DNA of 64,000 nucleotides, taken from NCBI RefSeq assembly GCF_030518215.1, contig NZ_JAULRT010000060.1:124001-188000 (forward strand), read 5' to 3'. A model generated the notes under the pieces. That model did not search any database, was not told the origin of the DNA, and worked only from the letters and a program-made list of their open reading frames with translations. Of the stretch, positions 52,985 to 63,768 are shown one piece after another (the stretch's first letter is position 1; each line of letters starts with the position of its first letter). A program made the position numbers and the translations under genes. Source of the DNA: Gilvimarinus algae (GTDB lineage Bacteria > Pseudomonadota > Gammaproteobacteria > Pseudomonadales > Cellvibrionaceae).

Positions 52985-53380
52985 ATGGACGTTAGCTTGG
53001 AAAGTCTCAAAATAATGGTGATCGACGACAGTAAGACTATTCGTCGCACCGCCGAAACCCTGCTGAAAAAGGCCGGTTGTACGGTTATCACCGCGACGGA
53101 TGGCTTCGATGCCTTGGCCAAAATCGCCGACTCCCGCCCGGACATCATCTTCGTCGACATCATGATGCCGCGCCTGGATGGCTACCAGACCTGCGCCCTG
53201 ATTAAAAACAACACCGAATTCAAGTCCACCCCGGTGATCATGCTCTCCAGTAAAGATGGCCTGTTTGATAAGGCCAAAGGCCGGATTGTGGGGTCGGATC
53301 AGTATTTGACCAAGCCGTTCAGCAAAAGCGAGTTGCTGGGGGCCATTGAAGAGCACGTAAAACAGGCTCAGGCGTCCTGA
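52985..53380 (+). CDS. pilG: Twitching-motility response regulator PilG
   Basis: 131 residues. Single receiver domain: VIDDSKTIRR, phosphoacceptor Asp in FVDIMMP, Thr/Ser in MLSSKD, Lys in TKPFSK. PilG promotes pilus extension and cAMP production. The ATG at 52985 gives the family N terminus (SLESLKIMVIDD). First gene of the pil-chp operon. Confidence 0.95.
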   Translation: MDVSLESLKIMVIDDSKTIRRTAETLLKKAGCTVITATDGFDALAKIADSRPDIIFVDIMMPRLDGYQTCALIKNNTEFKSTPVIMLSSKDGLFDKAKGRIVGSDQYLTKPFSKSELLGAIEEHVKQAQAS

Positions 53381-53437
53381 TCGGGACCCGTAAAAATTTT
53401 AATAATTGCTTGATAGACTGAGACATTTGGGGATCCT

Positions 53438-53800
53438 ATGGCCAGAGTACTTATCATCGACGATTCGCCTACCGAAACTTATAAACTGACCACCATGCTG
53501 GAGAAGAGCGGCCACGCCGTACTCACAGCACCCAACGGGGAAGAGGGCGTGGCTCTGGCGAGAAAAGAGCTGCCCGATGTGGTGCTAATGGACATTGTCA
53601 TGCCGGGCTTGAACGGCTTCCAGGCGACCCGCCAACTGACCAAAGCCCCAGAGACCGCCAATATTCCGGTGATTATCGTTACCACCAAAGACCAGCAGAC
53701 CGACAGAGTCTGGGGCATGCGCCAAGGTGCGCGCGCTTATCTGGCCAAGCCGATTACAGCCGACGTGCTGATGAATGCCATCAACGAGGTGATCGCCTAA
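53438..53800 (+). CDS. pilH: Twitching-motility response regulator PilH
   Basis: 120 residues. Single receiver: LIIDDSPTETYKL, Asp in VLMDIVMPGLNG, and Lys in LAKPIT. PilH acts as phosphate sink or retraction-side regulator in Pseudomonas. Confidence 0.95.
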   Translation: MARVLIIDDSPTETYKLTTMLEKSGHAVLTAPNGEEGVALARKELPDVVLMDIVMPGLNGFQATRQLTKAPETANIPVIIVTTKDQQTDRVWGMRQGARAYLAKPITADVLMNAINEVIA

Positions 53801-53857
53801 CGCATTCGGCGACCTGAGGTGCGGGTCGTGCTGCAGCGCTAACAACGGATTCGGATT

Positions 53858-54400
53858 ATGTCAGAGCAGTCGAGCGCATTCCTGGCCCTGGCCCAGCTGG
53901 CCCAAAGCAGTCGCAACGCGGCGCGCGGCCTGCCGGCACAGTTGGACGTCCGCGAGCAGTGGAGCGGCGTCGGCTTTACCTTGCTGGGTAGCCACTTTGT
54001 CGCGCCCATGGACGAAGTGGCCGAAATGCTGGAAGTGCCCAGTTTTACCCACTTGCCCGGCGTTCAGCCCTGGGTGCGCGGCGTTGCCAACGTGCGCGGC
54101 CGCCTGCTGCCACTGTTTGATATGGCGGCTTTTTGCGGCGGTCGCCTTGTCGGTGGTCGCAAGCGCCGGCGGGTGCTGGTGCTGGAGACTGAGACCCTTT
54201 ACACCGGCCTGATCGTGGATCAGGTGTTCGGTATGCAGCACTTTCCCGCCGATGAGTTTCAGGGGGAGTCGGGCGATCTGGTTGAGGCCATCCGGCCCTA
54301 TGTGCGCGGCAGCTATATCGGTGAAGAGCATCAGTGGAATGTGTTTCGCCTGTCGCAACTTGCGCAGGATCAGCGTTTTATAAACGCCGCTAAAAACTGA
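53858..54400 (+). CDS. pilI: CheW-like adaptor PilI
   Basis: 180 residues. CheW domain with [23 protein letters not shown] and the second-half [10 protein letters not shown]-like [10 protein letters not shown]. It couples the PilJ receptor to the ChpA kinase. Confidence 0.93.
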   Translation: MSEQSSAFLALAQLAQSSRNAARGLPAQLDVREQWSGVGFTLLGSHFVAPMDEVAEMLEVPSFTHLPGVQPWVRGVANVRGRLLPLFDMAAFCGGRLVGGRKRRRVLVLETETLYTGLIVDQVFGMQHFPADEFQGESGDLVEAIRPYVRGSYIGEEHQWNVFRLSQLAQDQRFINAAKN

Positions 54401-54518
54401 CTGCCAAGGCAGTCGCAATTTAATTGAGAACAAGAGGGATTTTGGTCGCAGGCTCGGCGAGTCGGCCATTTGCCCATCTACCTACAACAAGTTACAAAAG
54501 TCGGTCGGGAGTGAGTCA

Positions 54519-56714
54519 ATGAAAACTGAGTCCAGAACTATCGCTGCGACGATTAAGAGCAATCCCGCGATTGTTCTAGCCGGCGTGCTCTTCGTGATCT
54601 TTTTGATCGCGGCGGCCGTCGTGTTTACCATCGTCCAACGCAACGCTGACAACGATCAGCGCTACCTGCAACAGACCGCGGAATTGCGGGCCCAGGCATT
54701 CCGGCTCACATCGCTCGCGCGCGATGCCACCGCCGGTAACGAAGAGGCGTTTACCGAACTGTCCTCGGTGGTGGATACCATGTCCGCCACTTGGGAAACT
54801 CTGCGTACGGCCGACCCCAAAACCCGCACGGTACTGACCGAAGAGTTCGGTGATTACGGTAGTCTCTGGGCTCAGCTAAAAGGCAATGCCGAGACCATTC
54901 TTGAAAACCAGGAAAACATCGTCTTCCTGAACCGGGTGGGTAACGAGCTGAACGATAACCTACCCACTCTGCAGTCCCAGCACAATATCATTGTGGAAAT
55001 TCTGCTAGAGAGTGAGGCCCCCGCCGAGCAAGTGTCCCAAGCGCAAATGCAATCCTGGCGCGCCGAGCGTATCGGTCGAAACGTGGATAAAATGCTCCGC
55101 GGTGGTGATGAAGATGCCACCAAGGTTGCTGACCAGTTTAACCGCGACGCCAACATCTATGGTCGTGTACTTAACGCGATGCAGCAGGGCGATGAAATGA
55201 TTGGCATCTCGCGGGTAACCGACCCCGACGCGCGTGCCAGTCTCGAAGAAATTGCCACTTTGTTTGAAACCGTCAGTGGTTCAGTACAAACCATTTTCGA
55301 AGGGGCCCCGGCGCTGTTTGAATCGCGTCTGGCCGAAGAGACCATTCTCGACCTGGCGCCGCAGCTGCTGCAAGCGCTGAGTGATATCACCGACACTATT
55401 GCCTCGCTCGAAACCGAGCGCCCAATGAACGATGCCGTATGGCTCGGTTTGGTAGCCGCAGCGGTGCTCTGCGTGGGTGTGATTGGTGTGTTGGTGTTCC
55501 TCGGTACTCGTCGCCGCCTGGCTGTGACAGCCGAAACCAACGAGCGCAACCAGACGGCTATTTTGCGACTGCTGGACGAACTGGCCGACCTCGCTGACGG
55601 TGACTTGACCACCACCGCCACGGTAACCGAGGACTTCACCGGTGCCATTGCCGACTCTATTAACTACACCATTGACCAGCTGCGGATTCTGGTGGCGCGA
55701 ATCAACGATACGGCAGTAAATGTATCGGCTGCCGCCCAGGAAACCCAGCAAACCGCTCTGCACCTGGCTGAGGCCTCTGAGCATCAGGCACAGGAAATTG
55801 CCGGCGCGTCGGCGGCTGTTAACGAAATGGCCGTGACCATTGATCAGGTATCGGCCAACGCCTCCGAATCGGCGGCGGTAGCGGAACGAGCGGTATCCAT
55901 CGCCAGCAACGGCGCCAAGGTGGTACAGAACACCATCCACGGTATGGATACGATTCGCGAACAGATTCAGGACACCTCGAAGCGGATTAAGCGACTGGGT
56001 GAATCGTCACAGGAAATTGGTGACATCGTATCGCTGATTAACGACATTGCTGACCAGACCAACATCCTCGCCCTTAACGCCGCGATTCAGGCCTCTATGG
56101 CCGGTGACGCGGGCCGCGGCTTCGCGGTGGTTGCGGATGAGGTGCAGCGCCTTGCGGAACGCTCGGCCGCTGCCACCAAGCAGATTGAAGCGCTGGTAAA
56201 AACCATTCAGAACGATACCAACGAGGCGGTTATCTCGATGGAGCAAACCACCTCTGAAGTGGTGCGCGGAGCGCGCCTGGCGCAAGACGCCGGTGTGGCT
56301 CTGGAAGAAATTGAGAACGTATCCACCAGCTTGGCTGAATTGATTCAGAACATCTCCAACGCCGCCCGTCAGCAAGCCTCTTCGGCGGGCCATATCTCCA
56401 ACACGATGAACGTGATTCAGGAGATCACCACTCAGACGTCTGCCGGTACCAGTGCTACGGCCCAGTCGATTGGTAATCTCGCCGCCATGGCCATGGATCT
56501 GCGCGAATCCGTTGCCGGTTTCAAACTGCCTGAAGAGGACAGCGGTGAAACTCCGAGCTATGGGGCTACGCCCGCTATGGGCACATCGATAGCACCGGAC
56601 TACGACGATGTCGTGGATCTTGAAGAGTCCGACGTGGTTGATCTCAGCGATGAGGTGGAGATTGATATTGATGACGACGATCTGGATGTTACCGCCAACC
56701 GGCAGACGGTGTAA
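54519..56714 (+). CDS. pilJ: Methyl-accepting chemotaxis protein PilJ
   Basis: 731 residues. TM1 about 18-40, periplasmic PilJ domains, TM2 about 307-328, HAMP, then the signalling hairpin whose tip reads [14 protein letters not shown], followed by [16 protein letters not shown]. The Glu/Gln/Ala changes to the classic hairpin (EAARAGE) are those of PilJ. The C-terminal tail is acidic. It senses pilin or surface contact in Pseudomonas. Confidence 0.95.
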   Translation: MKTESRTIAATIKSNPAIVLAGVLFVIFLIAAAVVFTIVQRNADNDQRYLQQTAELRAQAFRLTSLARDATAGNEEAFTELSSVVDTMSATWETLRTADPKTRTVLTEEFGDYGSLWAQLKGNAETILENQENIVFLNRVGNELNDNLPTLQSQHNIIVEILLESEAPAEQVSQAQMQSWRAERIGRNVDKMLRGGDEDATKVADQFNRDANIYGRVLNAMQQGDEMIGISRVTDPDARASLEEIATLFETVSGSVQTIFEGAPALFESRLAEETILDLAPQLLQALSDITDTIASLETERPMNDAVWLGLVAAAVLCVGVIGVLVFLGTRRRLAVTAETNERNQTAILRLLDELADLADGDLTTTATVTEDFTGAIADSINYTIDQLRILVARINDTAVNVSAAAQETQQTALHLAEASEHQAQEIAGASAAVNEMAVTIDQVSANASESAAVAERAVSIASNGAKVVQNTIHGMDTIREQIQDTSKRIKRLGESSQEIGDIVSLINDIADQTNILALNAAIQASMAGDAGRGFAVVADEVQRLAERSAAATKQIEALVKTIQNDTNEAVISMEQTTSEVVRGARLAQDAGVALEEIENVSTSLAELIQNISNAARQQASSAGHISNTMNVIQEITTQTSAGTSATAQSIGNLAAMAMDLRESVAGFKLPEEDSGETPSYGATPAMGTSIAPDYDDVVDLEESDVVDLSDEVEIDIDDDDLDVTANRQTV

Positions 56715-56747
56715 CTGACGGCCGCAGGGCGTCGGGCAGACTGATCT

Positions 56748-57611
56748 ATGGGCTGGTCTTTGCGGACAATTGCCGATCTCAGCGACAGCGAGTTTGGCCA
56801 GTGGAGCAAGCTGTTGGAGGAGCGGGCCGGTATCCAGCTCACCTCTATGCAGAAGTCACTGCTGCAATCGCAACTGTCTATTCGCATGCGCGAATTGGGG
56901 TACGACAGTTATAGCGATTATTACTCGCTCGTCACCGACGGTTTGCAGGGGCGCCTTGAGTGGTCCATTCTTATCGACCGGGTAGCGGTTAAAGAAACCA
57001 GTTTTTTCCGTCATCGCGCCTCTTTCGAGTACGTTCGCCGCTACCTGCAAGACAAAATCAATAATCGCCAATTGACCGACAGCTTCGATCTGTGGAGCGT
57101 AGGCTGCTCAACCGGGGAGGAATCCTACTCTCTGGCGATGGTTGTCAACGACTGTTTTGAGTTGGCGCAGCTCGACCCCTACTACGGCATTACCGCACTG
57201 GATATCAGTTCAACGGCACTGGCAAAAGCTCGCTTGGGCCGCTATTTGCCACGCGCTATTGAACAGATGACCGCCGAAGAAGCCAAACGTTATTGCACTG
57301 TGTGCAACGACGGCAGCTACGAAATTGTGCGCAAATTGCGCGACAGAGTCTGCTTCACGCACGGTAATGTGTTGCAAATACGCGACATGCCGGAAGTTCA
57401 AATGGACGTGATTTTCTGCCAGAACCTGCTGGTGTATTTTCGCCGCTGGCTGCGCCGCGATATTCTCAATTCGTTGGTAGAGCGCCTCAAGCCCGGCGGC
57501 ATCCTGATTATCGGCCTCGGTGAGGTGGTGGATTGGGAACACCCCAAAGTGACGCGGGTGAATAACGAGACGATCCAGGCCTATATCCGGCACGAGCAAA
57601 AAAAACAATGA
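56748..57611 (+). CDS. pilK: CheR-type methyltransferase PilK
   Basis: 287 residues. N-terminal helical domain, then a SAM-binding core with DLWSVGCSTGEESYSLAM and FCQNLLVYFR. It would methylate PilJ glutamates. Placed between pilJ and chpA as usual. Confidence 0.92.
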   Translation: MGWSLRTIADLSDSEFGQWSKLLEERAGIQLTSMQKSLLQSQLSIRMRELGYDSYSDYYSLVTDGLQGRLEWSILIDRVAVKETSFFRHRASFEYVRRYLQDKINNRQLTDSFDLWSVGCSTGEESYSLAMVVNDCFELAQLDPYYGITALDISSTALAKARLGRYLPRAIEQMTAEEAKRYCTVCNDGSYEIVRKLRDRVCFTHGNVLQIRDMPEVQMDVIFCQNLLVYFRRWLRRDILNSLVERLKPGGILIIGLGEVVDWEHPKVTRVNNETIQAYIRHEQKKQ

Positions 57612-57623
57612 GGAAGGCGCTAG

Positions 57624-60600
57624 ATGGCTGACAATCGCAACTTTGCGGCTCTCGACTGGGTTATTCATGAAATAGCCGAGACGCTCAAGCAAGCCAGACA
57701 ATCGCTGGAGTCCTATGTACAGGACACCAACGACAAGGCCCGGCTGCGGTTTTGTCTGACGCATATCCATCAGGTGCGAGGTAGCTTGCACATGGTGGAG
57801 TTCCATGGCGCTGCCATGCTGGCCGAGGAAATGGAACAGCTCACCCAGGCTATGATCAACGACAGTATTGCCAACCCCGGAGAGGGGGCGGAAGTGCTGA
57901 TGCGGGCCATTTTGCAGTTCCCTGTCTACCTTGATCAAGTCAAGTCCACCCGCCGGGATAATCCGCTGGTGGTCCTGCCGCTGCTTAATGATTTGCGCAC
58001 TGTGCGCGGAGAATCCCTGCTTTCGGACACCAACCTGTTTATGCCGGATTTGGCGCCGGCGAGAGTGGTCACTGGCGAGCGCATTGAGCTATTGCAAGAC
58101 GATGCCCAGTTCAAGGCAACGGTGCAAAAGCTGCGGCAAATGTATCAGTACGCGGCGGCGGGTTTTATTAAATCGGTGAACGCCGATGAAAACCTCTCAT
58201 ACCTGCAAAAAGTATTTCAGCGGTTGTACCGCCTGACGTCGGGAACGGCGCGTCAAAGTGTCTGGAAAATTGCCGTTGCTCTCGCCGAGGCTTTGGAAAT
58301 GGATGCGGTGGAGTCCAGCGTCTCGGTGAAAAATCTGCTGCGCCGTCTCGACCGCGAAATCAAGGTGTTGGCGGTTCACGGCACCAAGGCACTGAATGCC
58401 CATACCGACGAAGAGTTGCTGAAAAATTTGCTCTATTATGTGGCGCGCTCTGGCAAGCACGCCCCGGGCTTTCACAGCGGCTCGTTTTTAAAGCAAGTCT
58501 ACGATCAGTACAGTCTTGAGTCCGCGCTGCTTGAAGGAAAAGAAAGCGGTGATAGCGACAACAATATGCTGGCCTCTCCCGACCCCGAGGCGATGCGCTC
58601 AGTGGTCACCGCCCTGAAAGGCGAGCTCGAGGGCGTGAAGCACGCGCTGGATCTGTGTCTTTCCGGAGCTGATGCCCGCCAACCCCTGACCGAGGCGGTC
58701 GGCATTATCAAGCGTGTCGCCGATACCATGGCGGTGTTGGGAATTGGTGAATTGCGCCGCGCGGTGCTCGACCAGGGCGCTGCTCTGGAGATGGCAGCGG
58801 GCTCCGACACGGCACTGTCGAGCGATCAGCTTATGTCGGTGGCCAGCCGCATCATCGACATTGAGGGCGAGCTTGATGTCCTCGCCGCCAATGCGGGAAA
58901 GAGCCCGGGAAAAACCGTCAAAGATCAGGCCGGGATTACCCTGTCCGATGCCAAAGCGTCGGTCATGCGCGAATCGCGCAATGGTCTTGAGCATGCAAAG
59001 GATGCGATTGTCGAATACATCGCATCGCAGTGGAATCGCGAGCACTTAGCTAATGTGCCTCAAATGCTGCGAGACATTCGCGGCAGTTTGGAAATGGTGC
59101 CCTTGCCGCGGCCTGCACGTATTCTCGGAGCCTGTGCCCGCTACATTGAAGAGCAGTTGCAGCAAAACGAGTTGACCCCGGAATGGTCCACGCTCGACAC
59201 CTTGGCCGATGCCATTACCAGTGTTGAGTATTACCTGGAGCGTTTGGGCGGTGAAAGCAGCGAAGAGGAAAATGATTTGCTGCTGATGGTGGCCGAAGAA
59301 AGCGTGGCCGATTTGGGCTATGCGGTGACCAAGTTTTCCGGCAATCAATCCGCTCAACAAAAGCCGCCGCAGGGGGCTGCGTCTGAACAGGCGGACGAGA
59401 TTGAGGCGGCGGAGAGCGCTGAAGCCCCAGTCGCGCAGGAGCCTTCTTCCGATGACTACGCCGATCAACTTCAGGATGCCTACGCGGCTGCGTTAAGCGA
59501 AGCGGCTGAAGGCGAGGCCGTGGAAGAGCTGCCGGTTGATGAAGAAATCGCTCTTGAGCCGGTGGCAGACACCGCTGATGATACCCCCGCTGCTGAGGCC
59601 CCAGAACTTGCGGTAGACGAGGATGATGACGACGGGGTCGATGATGAAATTCTCGAAATTTTCATCGAAGAAGCCGGCGAAGTGACGGAAACGATTAATG
59701 AGTATTTTCCGCGCTGGGCGCAGAATTTTGAAGACGCCGAGTCCTTGACCGAATTTCGGCGTGCTTTCCATACACTCAAGGGCAGTGGCCGCATGGTCGG
59801 TGCCGGCGACATCGGTGAGCTGGCCTGGTCAGTGGAGAACATGCTTAACCGGGTAATTGATGGCACCATCGTGCCTGAGCGTGCCCATATTACCTTTATT
59901 GAAAATGTTCGGCTGTTGCTGCCGGGCATGATCGAGGCTTTTGCCCGCAAGCAGCCCACTCCCGAGCCCGAGCTGGTTTCCCGGATGCGCGAGCAGGGTG
60001 AGCAGCTGGCGCGCGGGGAAACACCTTACGACCTCACGCCATTGACCGGCCTGGCTGCAGAGGGCGCTGCGCCCGAGTCGAATACAGACGAAACAGAAAC
60101 CTTACCAACGGCTTCGGTGGATGAGTACCTTCCGTCGGAGGGGCTGCTCGTTGATGAAGAAGATGACGACAGTCAATTGTGGGATATCTTTGGCAGCGAA
60201 GCTCTGGCGCATCTGCAAATTGTCGAAGACTACATTGAACGTATGGAGCAGTCGCGCCCGCTGTTTGAGCCGCCCAGCGACGACATGCAAAGAGCGCTGC
60301 ACACACTCAAGGGTAGCGCTCACATGGCGGAAGTCACGCCTATTGCCGAGCTCGCGACGCCGCTGGAAAAGTTCGTCAAAGAGTTGCGCAGTTACCAAAT
60401 CAATATTAACGACGATATCCTGCAGCTGCTGCGCGATGGTGTGAACTACACTCAGAGCGCTCTGGAAGACATCAGCCTCGGTCGGGAGTTGGAAATTCCG
60501 CGCTTGGGTCAGTATTTGGCGCGCGTGGCTGAGCTTCGGGAAATTTATGTGGCGCCTCTGGCCCAACTGCAAGAAGCGGATATCCATGGCAAGCACCCGG

Positions 60601-63600
60601 TAGATCCCGAGCTGCTGGAAATTTTTATGGCAGAGGAGATGAACCTGCTCCTCGATGCCGATCAGCTGATCGATTCCTGGAAGCAAGACCCGGCGCAAAT
60701 GGATCAGCTGTTGCCGGTTGTGGAAGAGCTGAAAAATCTCACCCGCGGCGCGGCCCACGCCAATCTTCCGCCCATGGCGAGCCTCGGGGACAAACTCCAC
60801 CAAGTTTATCAACGCATACTGCGCGGCGAGCTCTCTTGCAGCGAAGCGCTGTGCGATGATTTGGTACGCATTCACACAGCGCTTCTGGATATGGTGGACG
60901 CCATTGCCGCGGGGCAGAATCTGCAGCCCATTCCGCCGGAAATAGACGCGGCCTTGGCGCAGTGGCTTGACGGCGCCGATATGAGCCGTAGCCTGTTAGC
61001 CGAAGCCGAAGCCGAAGCCGAAGCCGAAGCCGAAGCCGAAGCCGAAGCCGAAGCCGAAGCCGAAGCCGAAGCCGAAGCCGAAGCCGAAGCCGAAGCCGAA
61101 GCCGAAGCCGAAGCCGAATTTGAGGGTGAGCCGGGCGCTGAAGACTCAGAGCTGGCAAGCGAAGAGATAGTCTACGATCCGCTGCCGGCTGATAGCTCAC
61201 CGGAGACCGCCGAACCACAAGAGCCTGAAGCAGAACTCGCCGATACCCAGGATGATGGGAAAAGCCTTCCCGACACCGATGACTTCGCCGCCGATGTCGA
61301 AGTGGAAGACGAGCTCGATGAAGAGATCATGGAAATCTTCATGGAGGAGGCCGACGAGCTCAACGAAGAGATCGAGCGTGCCCTGCACGACTGGCAGGAA
61401 GATTGGTCCAATACGGACTGCGTTGAAGAGCTCAAGCGCTGTCTGCACACGCTTAAAGGTGGTGCCCGCCTGGCGGGGCTGACCGAGCTCGGCGACTTGA
61501 CCCACGAATTTGAAACCAAGCTGATCGAGATGAACATTGAGCAAATTGATCAGCCCACCTTTACCGAGTTGATGCGCTATCAGGACCGCATCCACCACGG
61601 CGTCATGGTGGTGCGGGCTAAACTCAGTGGTCAGCCTCTGCCTTCAGCGCCCACAGCCCCTTCGGCGCCTGCTGCTACGACCGAGCAGACACAACCGGCC
61701 GACAGCGAAGGCGCTGGGCAGCAAGGCAAGGCACAAGCACAAGCACAAGACTCCGCGCCCAAGGGCTCCCCCGCAAGTGCTGATCCGGGCAATATTCTGC
61801 CGTTTGCACCTAAAGCCAAACCTCAACCGGCCTTTGGTGGCGGACAGTCCCAACCCGGCGGCGGTGGTGGTCAGGTGGCCTCAACGGCCGCACAGGCGCT
61901 GCATCTGGCGGCTAAACGCAGCGGCCCGCAAGAGGTGGTAAAAGTCTCCGCCGAACTGCTTGAAGAGCTGGTTAACCTCGCCGGCGAAACCTCCATCGCG
62001 CGCTCGCGAATTGAGGAGCAGGTGGGTGATGTGGGCATGGCGCTCGATGAGATGGACTCCACCATTGAGCGCTTGCAGGAGCAGCTGCGCCGGCTTGATA
62101 TTGAAACCGAGGCCCAGATTTTGTTCCGCCAGGAGCAAATGGCTCAACACGAAGACTTTGACCCGCTGGAGATGGACCGCTATTCGGCCCTGCAGCAGCT
62201 CTCGCGCTCGCTGGTGGAGTCGGCTTCGGATTTGCTGGATTTGCGACTCACCCTCGCGGATAAAAACCGCGATACAGAAACCCTGCTCTTGCAACAGTCG
62301 CGTATCAATACCGATTTGCAGGAGGGGCTTATGCGTTCGCGCATGGTGCCCTTCTCGCGCCTGGTGCCACGCTTGCGCCGTATTGTCCGCCAAGCCGCGA
62401 CTGAGCTCGACAAAGACGTTAGCTTCGAGCTCGACAACGTGGAAGGTGAACTGGATCGCTCGGTGCTTGAGCGGATGATTGCGCCGCTCGAGCATATGCT
62501 TAGGAACGCCGTCGACCACGGCATTGAATCCAAAGACGATCGCCGGGCCGCCGGCAAATCCGAGACAGGCACAATTTCCCTAAGCCTCGCGCGCGAGGGG
62601 GGCGATGTGGTGCTGCGCCTGCTGGACGACGGTCGCGGTATCAACCTTGAAAAAGTGCGGGCCAAAGCCTTGGAGCGCGGGCTGATGAGTGCAGACGCCC
62701 AGTTGTCCGACCAAGACGTCATGCAATTTATCTTGCACGCCGGGTTCAGTACGGCCGATAAAGTGACCCAGATTTCAGGCCGCGGAGTGGGCATGGATGT
62801 GGTGCACTCGGAGATCAAGCAGCTCGGCGGCGCTATGTTTATCGCCTCGCGCTGGGGCGAGGGCACCGAGTTTACCGTGCGCCTGCCGTTTACCGTATCG
62901 GTTAACCGGGCCTTGATGGTGGAGATTGGCGACGACCACTATGCCATCCCACTCAACACCATCGAAGGTATTGTCCGCGTCAGCCCCTTTGAGCTTGAGC
63001 ATTACTATCAGGATGAAAACGCCCGTTTTGAGTACGCCGGTGAAAAGTACTTGGTGCGCTACCTTGGCTCCCTGCTCGACAGCGACGCCTTGCCAAAACT
63101 GGATGGACAGTCACTGCCATTGCCAGTGGTTCTGGTGCGCAGTGCGGAAAATACCGTGGCCCTTCAAGTGGATAAGCTGATGGGCAGCCGCGAGATCGTG
63201 GTGAAAACCCTCGGTGTGCAGTTCAGCACGGTGCGCGGTGTGTCCGGTGCGACCGTGATGGGGGATGGTTCGGTGGTTGTGATTCTCGATCTGCACGCGC
63301 TGATTCGTGAGCAACTGGCGCTCGGCTTGGCAGAAGCTACCTTGCTTGAGCCGCTGGCGCAGGCGGCGCAGAGGAAAACCGAAGAAGATGAAAAAACCGT
63401 TATGGTGGTGGATGACTCGGTGACTGTGCGCAAGGTAACCGGCCGCTTCCTCGAGCGTGAGGGTTACAATGTGATCACCGCCAAAGACGGGGCAGAAGCC
63501 ATTTTGCTGCTGCAGGATCATATCCCCGATGTCATGTTGCTGGATATTGAGATGCCGCGCATGGACGGCTTTGAGGTGGCAAAGAACATTCGCACCAGCT

Positions 63601-63767
63601 CGCGTCTAAAAGCGCTGCCAATCATTATGATTACCTCGCGCACGGGTGAGAAACACCGCGAGCGGGCGCTGGCGCTGGGCGTGAACCGCTATATGGGCAA
63701 GCCCTATCAGGAAGATGCGCTCTTGCAAAATATTGAACAATTGATTGAAGAGCACGAGGGAAAGTGA
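57624..63767 (+). CDS. chpA: Hybrid chemotaxis histidine kinase ChpA with multiple Hpt domains
   Basis: 2047 residues. Candidate phosphohistidines are H49 (HQVRG, degenerate), H716, H893 and H1275 (HTLKG); other helical repeats, such as LTRGAA near 1035, lack the His. A stretch of 20 Ala-Glu repeats (1126-1165) links the third group to the kinase. CheA dimerisation begins about 1440 (ELLEELVNLAGE), the HATPase N box is NAVDHGIES, G box GRGVGMDV, CheW-like about 1750-1880, and a C-terminal receiver with Asp1974. It autophosphorylates and passes phosphate to PilG, PilH and its own receiver. Confidence 0.95.
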   Translation: MADNRNFAALDWVIHEIAETLKQARQSLESYVQDTNDKARLRFCLTHIHQVRGSLHMVEFHGAAMLAEEMEQLTQAMINDSIANPGEGAEVLMRAILQFPVYLDQVKSTRRDNPLVVLPLLNDLRTVRGESLLSDTNLFMPDLAPARVVTGERIELLQDDAQFKATVQKLRQMYQYAAAGFIKSVNADENLSYLQKVFQRLYRLTSGTARQSVWKIAVALAEALEMDAVESSVSVKNLLRRLDREIKVLAVHGTKALNAHTDEELLKNLLYYVARSGKHAPGFHSGSFLKQVYDQYSLESALLEGKESGDSDNNMLASPDPEAMRSVVTALKGELEGVKHALDLCLSGADARQPLTEAVGIIKRVADTMAVLGIGELRRAVLDQGAALEMAAGSDTALSSDQLMSVASRIIDIEGELDVLAANAGKSPGKTVKDQAGITLSDAKASVMRESRNGLEHAKDAIVEYIASQWNREHLANVPQMLRDIRGSLEMVPLPRPARILGACARYIEEQLQQNELTPEWSTLDTLADAITSVEYYLERLGGESSEEENDLLLMVAEESVADLGYAVTKFSGNQSAQQKPPQGAASEQADEIEAAESAEAPVAQEPSSDDYADQLQDAYAAALSEAAEGEAVEELPVDEEIALEPVADTADDTPAAEAPELAVDEDDDDGVDDEILEIFIEEAGEVTETINEYFPRWAQNFEDAESLTEFRRAFHTLKGSGRMVGAGDIGELAWSVENMLNRVIDGTIVPERAHITFIENVRLLLPGMIEAFARKQPTPEPELVSRMREQGEQLARGETPYDLTPLTGLAAEGAAPESNTDETETLPTASVDEYLPSEGLLVDEEDDDSQLWDIFGSEALAHLQIVEDYIERMEQSRPLFEPPSDDMQRALHTLKGSAHMAEVTPIAELATPLEKFVKELRSYQININDDILQLLRDGVNYTQSALEDISLGRELEIPRLGQYLARVAELREIYVAPLAQLQEADIHGKHPVDPELLEIFMAEEMNLLLDADQLIDSWKQDPAQMDQLLPVVEELKNLTRGAAHANLPPMASLGDKLHQVYQRILRGELSCSEALCDDLVRIHTALLDMVDAIAAGQNLQPIPPEIDAALAQWLDGADMSRSLLAEAEAEAEAEAEAEAEAEAEAEAEAEAEAEAEAEAEAEAEFEGEPGAEDSELASEEIVYDPLPADSSPETAEPQEPEAELADTQDDGKSLPDTDDFAADVEVEDELDEEIMEIFMEEADELNEEIERALHDWQEDWSNTDCVEELKRCLHTLKGGARLAGLTELGDLTHEFETKLIEMNIEQIDQPTFTELMRYQDRIHHGVMVVRAKLSGQPLPSAPTAPSAPAATTEQTQPADSEGAGQQGKAQAQAQDSAPKGSPASADPGNILPFAPKAKPQPAFGGGQSQPGGGGGQVASTAAQALHLAAKRSGPQEVVKVSAELLEELVNLAGETSIARSRIEEQVGDVGMALDEMDSTIERLQEQLRRLDIETEAQILFRQEQMAQHEDFDPLEMDRYSALQQLSRSLVESASDLLDLRLTLADKNRDTETLLLQQSRINTDLQEGLMRSRMVPFSRLVPRLRRIVRQAATELDKDVSFELDNVEGELDRSVLERMIAPLEHMLRNAVDHGIESKDDRRAAGKSETGTISLSLAREGGDVVLRLLDDGRGINLEKVRAKALERGLMSADAQLSDQDVMQFILHAGFSTADKVTQISGRGVGMDVVHSEIKQLGGAMFIASRWGEGTEFTVRLPFTVSVNRALMVEIGDDHYAIPLNTIEGIVRVSPFELEHYYQDENARFEYAGEKYLVRYLGSLLDSDALPKLDGQSLPLPVVLVRSAENTVALQVDKLMGSREIVVKTLGVQFSTVRGVSGATVMGDGSVVVILDLHALIREQLALGLAEATLLEPLAQAAQRKTEEDEKTVMVVDDSVTVRKVTGRFLEREGYNVITAKDGAEAILLLQDHIPDVMLLDIEMPRMDGFEVAKNIRTSSRLKALPIIMITSRTGEKHRERALALGVNRYMGKPYQEDALLQNIEQLIEEHEGK
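60999..61118 (+). repeat. Perfect GCCGAA tandem repeat, 20 copies, in chpA
   Basis: Twenty uninterrupted copies of GCCGAA give (Ala-Glu)20 inside ChpA. Each unit is six bases, so gain or loss of a copy keeps the reading frame and alters linker length only. Perfect purity suggests recent expansion by slippage. Confidence 0.97.
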
Positions 63768-63768
63768 C

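Noticed and set aside
60739-61218. Minus-strand Leu/Arg-rich frame across the chpA repeat
   Set aside because: It is the reverse complement of the GCCGAA repeat, not a real gene.
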